In this document: in pieces, positions 32,305 through 44,100 of the stretch | How positions within the stretch are numbered: position 1 is the first letter of the stretch | Layout of the letters: every line of letters starts with the position of its first letter | DNA from: Glandiceps talaboti | Lineage: Eukaryota > Hemichordata > Enteropneusta > Spengelidae | NCBI RefSeq assembly: GCF_964340395.1 | Contig: NC_135551.1 | Location: forward strand, 1,233,501 to 1,297,500 | Direction of reading: 5' to 3' | DNA: 64,000 bases | The notes under the pieces: generated by a model | Database searches by the model: none | Told to the model about the DNA's origin: nothing | Seen by the model: only the letters and a program-made list of their open reading frames with translations | Position numbers and translations under genes: made by a program

Positions 32305-33440
32305 ACGAGCCAGATGTAAACGGAGTGCCTCCCGTAAGGGCAAAGCCCAAAAGTTTTTGTTCCTACATACATCTTTGGAATACAATATTCTGGGCTGTGG
32401 CTATTGTGCATGATGTACCCCTTAATCGTAAAATTAATTATATGAAACTATATGGAATTTGAACATATTGCCTAAATATAAATAAAATCATTAATTGTGC
32501 AAATTTTTCATCAGTACAAGTTGTTTGATGTATGAAGTACCAAATATATGAAATTCGAAGCTTCCATTCTAAAATATCAAAAGTCCATTAATTATACAAA
32601 TATAACGTATCATTTTCAAAAACTATAACAAACGTGCACTTTGTTATCATCAATGAATGCACCAAAGTATATTAACTCTGAAGCTTGCATTCTTCAGATA
32701 CATCTTAATTGCCGAAAATCATTAAATTATGCAAGTGATTCGACAAACTTCATAGGACAGGTGTACATTATTACGGTTGATATATGTGTAGCATATTATA
32801 CGAAATTTGAAGCTAGGATTCTTTAAAAAACTGAACAACTATGCCAACAGGCTTTATAGGATATGTGTTTTCCTATGTTTGATGTATGTGCAAGGTTATA
32901 TGGAATTTGAAGTGTGCATTCATAAGATATATAGCTTAATTACTGAAAATCATTAATTTTGCAAAATACTCATTACAATAACAGCTATGTAAACTACCGT
33001 ACTGTCATGATTGATTAATTATGCAAATTATTCATTAGAACTATAAGCTACATCAACAGGTTTTATACAACATGCCTTTTGTACCAAATGTACCAAATTA
33101 TATTGAATTTCTAAAAAAACACTAATTATGCAAATGGCTTTAAAGCCTGTTTTTCAGTTTTTAAAGAGTAATCTGCATAAGTTCATTGCATGTTTACCAA
33201 ATTCTAATCAGTTCTTGTGATTAGCATATGGAAGATGTGTAGCAAGTTTCATTAGAATTGGTGCAGTATTTTTTTTGCGATATCGTGTCCACAGACTGAC
33301 AGACACATACATACATACATACATACATACATACATACATACATACATACATACATACATACATACATACATACATACATACATAGTATACTTTAGTAGT
33401 ATAGTATAGACATTATACTCCCTTACGGTAGGTAAAAATT
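32305..33440 (+). mobile_element. Helitron-like non-autonomous element, family 1, copy C (most complete)
   Basis: CCGTAAGGG at 32,332-32,340 is matched in inverted form by CCCTTACGG at 33,420-33,428, giving subterminal inverted repeats. Between them are the left block (ending GATGTACCCCTTAAT), several AT-rich core subrepeats of about 130 bp (32,430-33,150; each with a GAA(A)TT-TGAAGC-T-CATTCT phrase), and the right block ending GATATCGTGTCCACAGAC. An ACAT microsatellite and the hairpin TATACT-TTAGT-AGTATA (about 33,387-33,403) follow. Copies A, B and D share these blocks in the same order. No protein is encoded. Confidence 0.7.
33304..33386. repeat. (ACAT)n microsatellite of Helitron-like copy C
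   Basis: About 20 pure ACAT units directly after GACAGAC and directly before the terminal hairpin. Confidence 0.95.
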
Positions 33441-33530
33441 ATGAAAAGCTACCAGTACCAATATTTGGCTTTAACTGTAAACAATGTGCGGGAGACAATA
33501 TGCGTATACAACATTTATATCATGGTTTAT

Positions 33531-33594
33531 GTCGTGTCGTGTCGTGTTGTGTTGTGTTGTGTTGTGTTGTGTTGTGTTGTGTTGTGTTGTGTGT
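33531..33594. repeat. (GTGTT)n / (GTGTC)n pentanucleotide repeat
   Basis: Three GTCGT-type units are followed by about nine GTTGT-type units. They differ by one base, so the array appears to have switched variant during expansion. It lies about 100 bp outside copy C. Confidence 0.9.
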
Positions 33595-35409
33595 CACGCT
33601 CGCTGGCTTTCGTTCTATGTTCTACCATGGAAGTATAACCGACCATGAAACTTCCATGGTTCTACTGATGTGTATCAGCATACTATGGTTGTTTGTTTGT
33701 TCGTTGTTTGTTCCAGTGTTGTATTATAAACTGAATTACAACGTTCAACATTCTGCGACTGTTCGTTTCAATGTATCATAGACTATTTTGTATTTCCTTA
33801 CTATGTTCAACATTATGTGGCTGCCCGCTCCAATGTTGTATCCCAGTCTTATTACTTTGTTTACTGTTATGATTCCATAATATTTCTGGCTGAATATGAA
33901 TCTAATTTCAGCTGATACCTGATTATTCCTGCTCCCCCTTTTCGTCAAACGAGAAAGTTCAGTTTATATTTTGATTATAGTATTTTGTTCAATGCTTAGA
34001 TATAAGAATGTTATCGTTTGTTGGTGATATATATTGAAGCATGGCTTGAGTAAAGCAGCCAGCCATCATTTCGTTACAACTACGTATACAACTTTCACAT
34101 GATCCATGTTTACATTTTCCGCAATGCTATGGTACTATCCAGAGTACGACTGTTCTAATTATGGACGATTGTACATATATAACAGAATGCACGTGTATAT
34201 TGAATATACTATAGACAGTCGAATATGGTCATTCGTCATGTGACATAATGCAACTCAGTATCGTAATATTTCTTGGTACTGCATGTTTTTTGGGGTCACA
34301 ATTCTAGTGTCTTCAACTGTGCTGTGTACATACTATAGGGCATTCAGTCACCCTTCATGCATTATTCCCGTTTCATAAAAAAGACTAAAATCACTGAAGT
34401 GTGACAGAACTATACCTCTACTCCTATTGATACCCACGTCACGTTTTCCAGTCATTTGCGGTGAGTATACCCTCTTAATTAAAGCTCAGTCGACTGGTCC
34501 CGGGTGCGTTGTCAAAAGTACGCCACCTAGCGTAGAGTCAGCGAAATATCATGAAATCAGTGAACTTTTGTGTTGGAAGTGGCCTGCAGATCTTTCCGAT
34601 AATTGAATATTGGACCGCAATGAACCAATCATGTGCAAGTATATGTCGAAACGATTCGATATGCTGGTTGGAGTGAAGGATTGAGAACAATCTAACGATC
34701 AAGACGACAGTATATTAAAGTCGAGAGACAACAATTGCGGGTGATATGACAGACGCTGTTAACAGGCATGTGACAACTTGGACGTCCATAGTAGCCTGCT
34801 TGCGGATTATCACTGTATATAGCCCCAAGGCAATACAGCCGTACATAAATTGCTGTAAAACAAATAACGTCCTAACTTGCAGCGTTCGTGGTTTTGTGAA
34901 TTAATGCATAAAATACCATTGTGTATTTTAGGCACCGGGCCCCATGCATCGCACGTCGATGGAGAAAATCTAAAACAGTGCTGTTGGTAGGCACAGTCTT
35001 GCACACTTGGATGCACCGTGACAGTGATTGCGTTGTACAATTAAAAGACAGTGTATTTCAAATTAAGCTATTTTACTTTATTGAAAAATAGCAAATTTAA
35101 ATCAGAACAAACCAGATATATCAGATCCCAATGTGATGTACACGAGTGCAGAGATGTCGCACACGGAGTCAGTCGATTCAGTGTTACGGTTATCCGATAC
35201 ATTTGTGTTGGACACTGTAATGTAGGAAGTGAAGGCGAAGGGGTTTTTTTTTTTAGAGGAAAAGTGGGGGGAAACCCCCAAAATAAGACATTGTTTTATA
35301 TGACATATATAAGTTACATTTGTAATATAGCATGCTGTATACCATTGCTTGAGTAGAATAATTTATTAATTTGTGGGCGAATAGAACCCAACATAAGCTT
35401 ATGTTTACA
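33595..35409. other. Mostly unique DNA, no firm gene
   Basis: A 40-bp block with GTTCAACATT is present twice in diverged form (about 33,741 and 33,804). From 34,430 the GC content rises and repeats disappear. An open + frame at about 34,911-35,092 follows a possible acceptor (TGTGTATTTTAG), and a 76-codon minus frame covers 34,810-35,040 with six cysteines. Neither resembles a known family, and frames of this length are common by chance. Confidence 0.35.
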
Positions 35410-35640
35410 GTACATCGTTTCTAGGGTGTCCTCAAATCACGGTAACCAACGAAGCTTCACTCCACTGTGGCACAAATGTAGCAAAAAATATCTGCGATGT
35501 CGATATCGGAAATGTAACTTGTGTCTTCCAGCAAATCTGGGTGGGTCTAAATAATTCAGACGCGGGGAAAAGTTGCTTGCGAGCACGATTAAAGAAGCAG
35601 ACGGCCATTTTCTGAAATCCATTTCATGAATTGCACTAAA
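35410..35640 (+). other. Coding-like island open on both strands, exon uncertain
   Basis: On + a possible acceptor (TTTCTAG ending at 35,424) opens into a frame reading GCPQITVTNEASLHCGTNVA with a further NVTCVF, and a possible donor (GTGGGT) near 35,540. It would look like a small extracellular Cys-containing segment. On minus, a 58-codon frame starting MAVCFFNRARKQLF with a good Kozak context (AAAATGGCC) and a second 61-codon frame are also open. Several open frames in one GC-richer island cannot all be real. I list it as a candidate only. Confidence 0.2.
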
Positions 35641-36423
35641 ATACGGACAGGCGATTATGTTGATGATTTTGTAATATTTAATGGTGACAATGCTGTCGTT
35701 CTAGAACATAAAAATTGACGGCACAATATGTTTGATTACTAAACTAAACACAGACTCTAGTCATTAATTCCAAAACAAATGCTAGTTTTGTGAATTCACA
35801 AATTTGTAAAATATAGATACACTTCCTCTCGCGTATCGCGGGAAATTTCTTTCACGTAGAAATCCGGTTCTCGCTTTCATTTTTGGCAGCGTCGTACGTA
35901 GTCAGAAAGCGATGAATTATGGAAATCTTAACTTTATTCTAAATGACGTGAATACAAACGTCCATTGCAATTAGTCGATGTATTTGTAATTTTGCAATGT
36001 GTACACAAGCTAACACTAGAATATACTGTTATTGATAGCGAATCACGGAGAGCGTAATTCAGTGTGTTTTACGATGCTATGGAAGTGTCACATTGCTGCT
36101 ATCAATGCAAATAATCGTGACGATCGAATTTAATTAAATGGCTCCTCCTGCCGACTTGTCGCCATTTCGGAAAAGAAAAACAAAGAACTAGCATGAAAAT
36201 GAAAGCACAGTGAAATTAGCCGAAAATCAGCATTATTTTTGGCAGACGAAATCAACTACACATCGCGTATACTGACAAAAGAATGTGTACCGCAGCTTTG
36301 TTTTTGATAAATTAGCAATTCTATTCGTAGGCTAATTTTAAAATAAGCCGCCTGACTGTTAAACAGAGATACCACCACAAGACAGGGCAAAAAAGCAAAT
36401 GAATATGAATAAGGTAAACTCAC
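35641..36423. other. Non-repetitive, CpG-containing DNA, possible promoter region
   Basis: CG dinucleotides are commoner here than in the repeat zones (for example CTCGCGTATCGCGG near 35,828). A + mini-frame at about 36,136-36,189 reads MAPPADLSPFRKRKTKN. No assigned feature. It lies beside the exon candidate at 36,424. Confidence 0.3.
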
Positions 36424-36535
36424 CGAAGAAAAGCAATTTCTCTTTGTCCATAATGGTGATCTCAGTATCGTGGCTGTGGTGAGTCACCATTCTGTCTTTC
36501 ATTCTTGCAGCTTCATGCAACTCTAGAAAATTAAG
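36424..36535 (-). CDS. Candidate coding exon of unknown gene
   Basis: On the minus strand a frame open from an acceptor-like TCTCAG (just above 36,535) ends at a consensus donor GTGAGT (36,423 downward). It reads LNFLELHEAARMKDRMVTHH and continues into SHDTEITIMDKEKLLFFG. It contains an ATG at 36,502-36,500, so it could also be a first coding exon; in that case an upstream short frame (ATG at about 36,515) would precede it. The residue mix is protein-like and the donor is strong. I do not recognise the family and could not find the next exon to the left. The exon is 112 bp if internal. Confidence 0.4.
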
Positions 36536-36820
36536 CTGAGATCGAGGACGCTTTTAAAGATTGTTAGCCTCGCCCGGATGAAGATGATATCATTTGTATA
36601 TCTATCATTTTGTATCATTTTCCAATCAAATTTGTCAAATCGGATTCCAAGTCTCTGGTACGAGGATTGCCTCTAAGGCGTAACTTTCTAGCCTCGTTCG
36701 CTGGTTGTTTCTGACTTTCCCATAACAAACGAAAATAAACATGGAGAGTGATGCGAAGTTAATTTCAATATTACTATGATATAATCTCCTCGGCTTAATA
36801 GCTCAAACTGGGGTACTACT

Positions 36821-37066
36821 ATGCAGACAAACCTTTTTGAGATGACAGGAGAACCAGCCAGTTGTTCGCCGAATAACAGTGCTGGTATAACTCAAGTTCA
36901 TGACCGATGGATGATTGACAACAATGGGTTAATTTTGGATGTTCAACTTGTGTGTTTGAGAATTAATCTATCAACTGATGCTGCTACATTAAGGCTGATT
37001 TCTTCTAGTTTCTACAGTGCTTTCAATGATAACGTCCAGTTTGACTACAGTTTGCACCCAGTATAG
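36821..37066 (+). other. 81-codon open frame, unknown
   Basis: This frame begins MQTNLFEMTGEPASC and has a balanced composition without low complexity. No domain, signal peptide or membrane segment is evident, and no splice context supports it. It is equally likely to be chance. Confidence 0.15.
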
Positions 37067-37455
37067 CCCAAACTGTGTATACGCCTACCAGTTTGGGAGA
37101 TCGATCCTTGGCTGTGGAATTTCATAATTTTCAACATGGTACTTATAATGACTTGTAAAAAGACACCAAATCTGAATTTCTCATTGTTATTTAGAATAAG
37201 GATATATTTTTTGGCAGAAACAGTTGGCCTCGTTGGCACTATAAACCATATACGTATAGATGAATATAGCACGTGCTTTAATAGTTTTGCAAAACAGTCT
37301 CGATAAATCGGATTCGATGTATTACAATATTTGTATTTTTTGACGTAGTTTGATAAACTTGATTTCAGTTTACAATTTTCTTGTTTTTCCATGTTTGACA
37401 TGAATGACAATAGCAGTGCAGAGTCATCTTGTAAACTTCGAATATGCATGATCAA
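37045..37455 (-). other. 136-codon open frame, unknown
   Basis: At 136 codons this is the longest non-repetitive open frame in the window. It starts MIMHIRSLQDDSALLLSFMS and is rich in Lys, Ile and Ser, as AT-rich non-coding DNA tends to be. No family is recognised. It may be a chance frame or a fragment of an old element; its tail overlaps the preceding + frame. Confidence 0.2.
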
Positions 37456-37883
37456 CTATATTCTATAAGATTACATACGTTCTAGCTATCTACAATTCAT
37501 CAACATTTATATCATATCTAAGGAAGACAGTAATACATTCTGTAACTCGCAAAAAATGGAGAAATCCACGTTTGTCTGAATTCGAGAAAATAGAATGTTA
37601 TTTTAAAATTTGAATAATATACATTATAGTAAATGTGTGATTGTTAATCACCGTCACGTAAGGCTCGGGTTAGTTATGCGAATTGTCTAGGTTGACCACC
37701 AAAATAATATAATCATTCACTGTGCTAAGCGTATTTCAAATGAAAACGTGCAAGTATCGTAAAATGTGTTTTTCTAATCTTTGATATTGAATAATGTTTT
37801 ATTTGGTGTATGCATATGCAATTTATTTGAATGATAACATATATGTGATTTTCTTATATGTCACGCTAAGTTTTGTACTATAC

Positions 37884-38075
37884 ATTTGTGTGTATATGTA
37901 TTTGTGTGTATATGTATTTGTGTGTATATGTGTTTGTGTGCATATGTATTTGTGTGTATATGTATTTGTGTGCATATGTATTTGTGTGTATATGTGTTTG
38001 TGTGTATATGTATTTGTGTGTATATGTATTTGTGTGTATATGTGTTTGTGTGTATATGTGTATTTGTGTGCATCT
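37884..38075. repeat. 16-bp minisatellite (ATTTGTGTGTATATGT)
   Basis: About twelve units of ATTTGTGTGTATATGT with GTTTG and GCATA variants. The 16-bp unit is probably derived from an older TG/TATG microsatellite; a (TATG)n run at 38,121-38,162 follows. The stretch 37,456-37,883 before it is plain AT-rich DNA. Confidence 0.9.
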
Positions 38076-38120
38076 ATGTATCTATATCTGTATAAATACG
38101 TCGAATGACCAGATGGCTGG

Positions 38121-38152
<32 letters not shown>

Positions 38153-38162
38153 TGTATGTATC

Positions 38163-38660
38163 AACAAACGTCATAGAACATTGTTATGGTTGATATATGT
38201 ACTAAATTATATGAATTTTGAAGCTTGCATTCTTAAGATATAGCCTAATTACCGAAGATCATTAATTATGCAACATTCTCATTAAAACTAAAAATTATGC
38301 CAACAGGCCTTATAGGACAAGTGTGCTTTGTTATGGTCGATATATGTACCAAATTATATGGATTTGAAGTGTTCATTCTTAAGATATAGCATAATTTGTA
38401 AAACCATTAATTAGGCAAATGACTAATTAATGCTCACTGGATGTTTACCAAATTCTAATCAGTGTTCTTGTGATTAGCATATGGAAGATGTGTAGCAAGT
38501 TTCACTAGAATTGGTGCAGTATTGAATTGTTTTTGCGATATCGTGTCCACGGACGGACAAACAGACAGACGGACACATACATACATACATACATACATAC
38601 ATACATACATACATACATACATACACATACATCGTATACTTTAGTAGTATAGTATATTTT
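38163..38660 (+). mobile_element. Helitron-like non-autonomous element, family 1, copy D (left-truncated)
   Basis: It contains two core subrepeats (about 38,185-38,430; GAAGCTTGCATTCTTAAGAT and relatives), the right block with GATATCGTGTCCACGGAC, an ACAT microsatellite (38,575-38,630), and the hairpin TATACT-TTAGT-AGTATA at about 38,635-38,652. The left end is missing; the element begins directly at a (TATG)n run. The right half is nearly identical to copy C, which suggests a younger age than copies A and B. Confidence 0.7.
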
Positions 38661-38794
38661 ATTTTACGTGAAATAATGTAAACAATACATTATCTGGAGT
38701 CAAAAACAACATACAGAAACAACAAAAACAAAAACAATAGATAACTATAAATATATATAAAACACTAAACTACAGTTTTTTTTTCTTTTTTTTA

Positions 38795-39705
38795 TTTATT
38801 TATTTACATAACTGCTCTAAACTACAGTTTTGAATACAAAGATAATAATGAATTAGAGAATTTCCCAAGGTTATATTAGTGATAAAGTTATCATTTGAGC
38901 TGGTTATTCTTTTGAAATATTCTTTTCGAGATAATTTTGAAAAATTTTGATCATAAATTTCGATATGTTATTTTAAATTGGCTTCTAGCTTCAATTACAA
39001 CTGGATTACTACAATCCATTATAGCATGTATTTCATCACCAATAGCTTTAGTACTACAATCCATTATAGCATGGATTTCATCACCAATAGCTTTAGTACT
39101 ACAATCCATTATAGCATGGATTTCATCACCAATAGATTTAGTACTACAATCCATTATAGCATGGATTTCATCACCAATAGCTTTAGTACTACAATCCATT
39201 ATAGCATGGATTTCATCACCAATAGCTTTAGTACTACAATCCATTATAGCATGGATTTCATCACCAATAGATTTAGTACTACAATCCATTATAGCATGGA
39301 TTTCATCACCAATAGATTTAGTACTACAATCCATTATAGCATCACCAATAGCTTTAGTATTACATAAATGACATAGTCTTTCATCTAGTTGGAATTCTTG
39401 GTATCGTTGTCTTTCGATTGGTAAATTATGTGCTGAGATCCTGAGCCTAGTTATGATTCTGTGCCAAACATTATTTACTTGTTCTAGATATCGTTCAAAT
39501 TCATAATTTGTTTTAAATTTGTCATAGGTACGTAATTTGTTGTTGTCAGTTTTTCAATCGTTGGTATCCAAATACTATCGATATAAATGTTTTTCAATTG
39601 AATACTCAGATTTGTTACATCAGCATCACTGTTAAGCTCAGTTATCTCATGCAGCTTATTGACAAAGGACGTCCATGTACAGATGTTGTATGGTCATAGT
39701 GTTCA
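38795..39705 (-). pseudogene. LINE 3' fragment: reverse-transcriptase C-terminus with zinc knuckle
   Basis: On the minus strand from about 39,700 the frame reads ICTWTSFVNKLHEITELNSD, then IWIPTIEK (a one-base frameshift near 39,556). It continues through KLRTYDKFKTNYEFERYLEQ, RLRISAHNLPIERQRYQEF and LDERLCHLC to a stop at 38,951. The order SKLRTY-type, TRLRISAH-type, DERLCxxC is the usual end of non-LTR reverse transcriptases, which finish in a Cys-Cys-His-Cys zinc knuckle. The first two cysteines lie at 39,371-39,373 and 39,362-39,364. The His-Cys half is tandemly repeated. A 3' untranslated stretch and an (AAAT)n tail end near 38,795. The 5' part (endonuclease, palm) is absent. Confidence 0.8.
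39005..39360 (-). repeat. 45-bp tandem expansion inside the LINE zinc-knuckle codons
   Basis: The unit on the minus strand encodes MDCSTKAIGDEIHAI (15 residues) and is present about eight times. The unit nearest the first cysteines lacks nine bases (EIH). A and S variants at residue seven alternate. The frame is unbroken across all units and joins the flanking coding sequence on both sides. Confidence 0.9.
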
Positions 39706-41130
39706 TTCATAGTTCATGACGGACCGGTACTGTTTCGTAGAACTATGGCTCAATAAGTCAGCGGCCATATTTGGTTAGTTAAGTCAGAAAGTTGGACATA
39801 TTTCAATTACTTTGTTACTGTCCAAGGTCAATTAATACAGCAACAGGAAGTGTATATTATTCCACCACACATAGCATTGTTATCCAAGATTAGTTGGGGG
39901 AAGTTTAATAGCGCTTCCACTTGTACATCGCATTACAATGATTGTCACCTATCGTCTCTTACATAGCCTGTCAGTGTTCACAAATGGGCATCGTTCCACC
40001 ACACAAAGTATTGTCTTCCCATTACATTGACATACGTCAGTGTTTCATACTTACGCCTGTACACCGCTCATCATACAACGTGCTGTACTGTCTGTATAAG
40101 TCCGCTGCAGTGTCATACGTCGGCGATTTAGGGTACATTGTACGTCGGTATTTTATACTTGTACATCGTTCACCCAGAGTACTGCCCAGATATTATACAA
40201 GTAACCGTTTATAGGCATCTTATAGATGGGGTTTGTAGACTCCCTGGAAACACTGCTTCCCCTTTAACAATGACAAATGCATTATTAACTAGGTCAGCTG
40301 CCATGATTGATTTCGATGAATTGAGTATCCCGACAGTATTGTCCAAGGTATTATGATATTAGTCGATGTTGGTATCTGCATTGCGTTATGAATTCAAATT
40401 TAATGCTAGTAGACCGGTGTGGATCCCCCTGGGTGGACACAAACTGGCAACTACCATTGGCATTGAAATGTGGTAGCTGTATCATGCGATTCGCCTTGCG
40501 TTGCAAGTATTGGTATTGGTAATTGCATTGTAAGACATTCCTTGTATAGGCATTGCATACATAACTACATTGTACAGTACAGCTTACATTGGTGTGTGGT
40601 ACCTGGACTGTGCAATATACCTCGCATTAGTAATACTATGTAGTATTTGCATTGTGCGATATACCTAGCATTGGTCATGCTATACGGTATTTGCCTTGTT
40701 CTGCTGATTTACGATCTCCGATGTTAGCATTGTTGTGTTGGGCAACAATTGCTACGTCATCAATGTTTGGCAAAATTGGTTTTTGACGTGTGTCACTTAT
40801 CACTACCGGTATTTAAATTGTTCTACAAACCAGCAATATTTACCCGCATTAACTATTATTTACGTTTATTTCCATGGGTACCTCTAGTGCCCTGGCTCAA
40901 TAAAACCAATCATTGAACGATTTGCTCACCTTGATACCAATACAAAGTATCTTAAAACTATGACATTAAACTGAGCAGACAGCAAAAGATATAACTTATC
41001 TCATACATCATGGATGTATTACTGCATTACATTTATAAAAACAATACTTTCGGTAAAATGATAATCGTAACCACTACTACGTTTGAATTTGGGTACGTAG
41101 AATTCATGAAATTTTGAATGTATTTAGAGA
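39706..41130. other. No gene recognised; degenerate short repeats
   Basis: Phrases around TACATCG, GTATTTGCATTGTGCGATAT and ACGTCGGTATTTTATAC recur loosely at about 60-100 bp spacing (39,930-40,200 and 40,480-40,700), suggesting an old, decayed array. No exons are seen. Confidence 0.4.
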
Positions 41131-44100
41131 TACAACACAATGTCTCTTTACACTTTACCTTGCAAAACACCGTCTCTTTACACTTTGAATTACAACACAC
41201 TGTCTCTTTACACTTTAAATTACAACACAGTCTCTTTACACTTTAACTTACAACACAATGTCTATTTACACTTTAACTTACAACACAGTGTCTCTTTACA
41301 CTTTAACTTACAACAGTGTCTATTTACACTTTAACTTACAAGACAATGTCTCTTTACACTTTAACTTACAACACAGTGTCTCTTTACACTTTAACTTACA
41401 ACACAATGTCTCTTTACACTTTAACTTACAAGACAATGTCTCTTTACACTTTAACTTACAACACAGTGTCTCTTTACACTTTCACTTACAACACAGTGTC
41501 TATTTACACTTTAACTTACAAGACAATGTCTCTTTACACTTTAACTTACAACACAGTGTCTCTTTACACTTTAACTTACAAGACAATGACTCTTTACACT
41601 TTAACTTACAACACAGTGTCTCTTTACACTTTAACTTTAACTTACAACACTGTCTATTTACACTTTAACTTACAACACAATGTCTCTTTACACTTTAACT
41701 TACAACACAGTGTCTCTTTACACTTTAACTTACAACACAATGTCTCTTTACACTTTAACTTTAACTTACAAGACAGTGTCTCTTTACACTTTAACTTACA
41801 ACACAGTGTCTCTTTACACTTTAACTTTAGCTTACAACACAATGTCTCTTTACACTTTAACTTACAACACAATGTCTCTTTACACTTTAACTTACAACAA
41901 AAAGTCTCTTTACACTTTAACTTACAACACAATGTCTCATTACACTTTAACTTACAACAAAATGTCTCTTTACACTTTAACTTTAACTTACAACAAAATG
42001 TCCCTTTACACTTTAACTTACAACACAATGACTCTTTACACTTAAACTTACAACACAGTGTCTCTTTACACTTTAACTTTAACTTACAACACAATGTCTC
42101 TTTATACTTTAACTTTAACTTACAACACAGTGTCTCTTTACACTTTAACTTACAACACAGTGTCTCTTTACACTTTAACTTACAACACAGTGTCTCTTTA
42201 CACTTTAACTTACAACACAATTTCTCTATACACTTTAAATTACAACACAGTGTCTCTTTACACTTTAACTTACAACACAGTGTCCCTTTACACTTTAACT
42301 TACAACACAATGTCTCTTTACACTTTAACTTACAACACAATGTCTCTTTACACTTTAACTTACAACACAGTGTCTCTTTACACTTTAACTTACAACACAG
42401 TGTCTCTTTACACTTTAACTTTAACTTACAACACAATGTCTCTTTACACTTTAACTTACAACACAGTGTCTCTTTACACTTTAACTTACAACACAATGTC
42501 TCTTTACACTTTAACTTACAACACAGTGTCTCTTTACACTTTAACTTACAACACAGTGTCTCTTTACACTTTAACTTTAACTTACAACACAGTGTCTCTT
42601 TACACTTTAACTTACAACACAATGTCTCTTTACACTTTAACTTACAACACAGTGTCTCTTTACACTTTAACTTACAACACAGTGTCTCTTTATACTTTAA
42701 CTTTAACTTACATCACAATGTCTCTTTACACTTTAACTTACAACACAATGTCTCTTTACACTTTAACTTACAACACAATGTCTATTTACACTTTAACGTA
42801 CAACACAATGTCTCTTTACACTTTAACTTTAACTTACAACAAAATGTCCCTTTACACTTTAACTTACAACACAGTGTCTCTTTACACTTTAACTTTAACT
42901 TACAACACAGTGTCTCTTTATACTTTAACTTTAACTTACAACACAGTGTCTCTTTACACTTTAACTTACAACACAATGTCTCTTTACACTTTAACTTACA
43001 ACACAGTGTCTCTTTATACTTTAACTTTAACTTACAACACAGTGTCTCTTTACACTTTAACTTACAACACAGTATCTCTTTACACTTTAACTTACAACAC
43101 AGTGTCTCTTTACACTTTAACTTACAACACAGTGTCTCTTTATACTTTAACTTTAACTTACAACACAGTGTCTCTTTACACTTTAACTTTAACTTACAAC
43201 ACAATGTCTATTTACACTTTAACTTACATCACAATGTCTCTTTACACTTTAACTTACAACACAGTGTCTCTTTACACTTTAACTTACAACACAGTGTCTC
43301 TTTATACTTTAACTTTAACTTACAACACAGTGTCTCTTTACACTTTAACTTTAACTTACAACACAATGTCTATTTACACTTTAACTTACAACACAATGTC
43401 TCATTACACTTTAACTTACAACAAAATGTCTCTTTACACTTTAACTTTAACTTACAACACAATGTCTCTTTATACTTTAACTTTAACTTACAACACAGTG
43501 TCTCTTTACACTTTAACTTACAACACAGTGTCTCTTTACACTTTAACTTACAACACAGTGTCTCTTTACACTTTAACTTACAACACAATTTCTCTATACA
43601 CTTTAAATTACAACACAGTGTCTCTTTACACTTTAACTTACAACACAGTGTCCCTTTACACTTTAACTTACAACACAATGTCTCTTTACACTTTAACTTA
43701 CAACACAATGTCTCTTTACACTTTAACTTACAACACAGTGTCTCTTTACACTTTAACTTACAACACAGTGTCTCTTTACACTTTAACTTTAACTTACAAC
43801 ACAATGTCTCTTTACACTTTAACTTACAACACAGTGTCTCTTTACACTTTAACTTACAACACAATGTCTCTTTACACTTTAACTTACAACACAGTGTCTC
43901 TTTACACTTTAACTTACAACACAGTGTCTCTTTACACTTTAACTTTAACTTACAACACAGTGTCTCTTTACACTTTAACTTACAACACAATGTCTCTTTA
44001 CACTTTAACTTACAACACAGTGTCTCTTTACACTTTAACTTACAACACAGTGTCTCTTTATACTTTAACTTTAACTTACAACACAATGTCTCTTTACACT

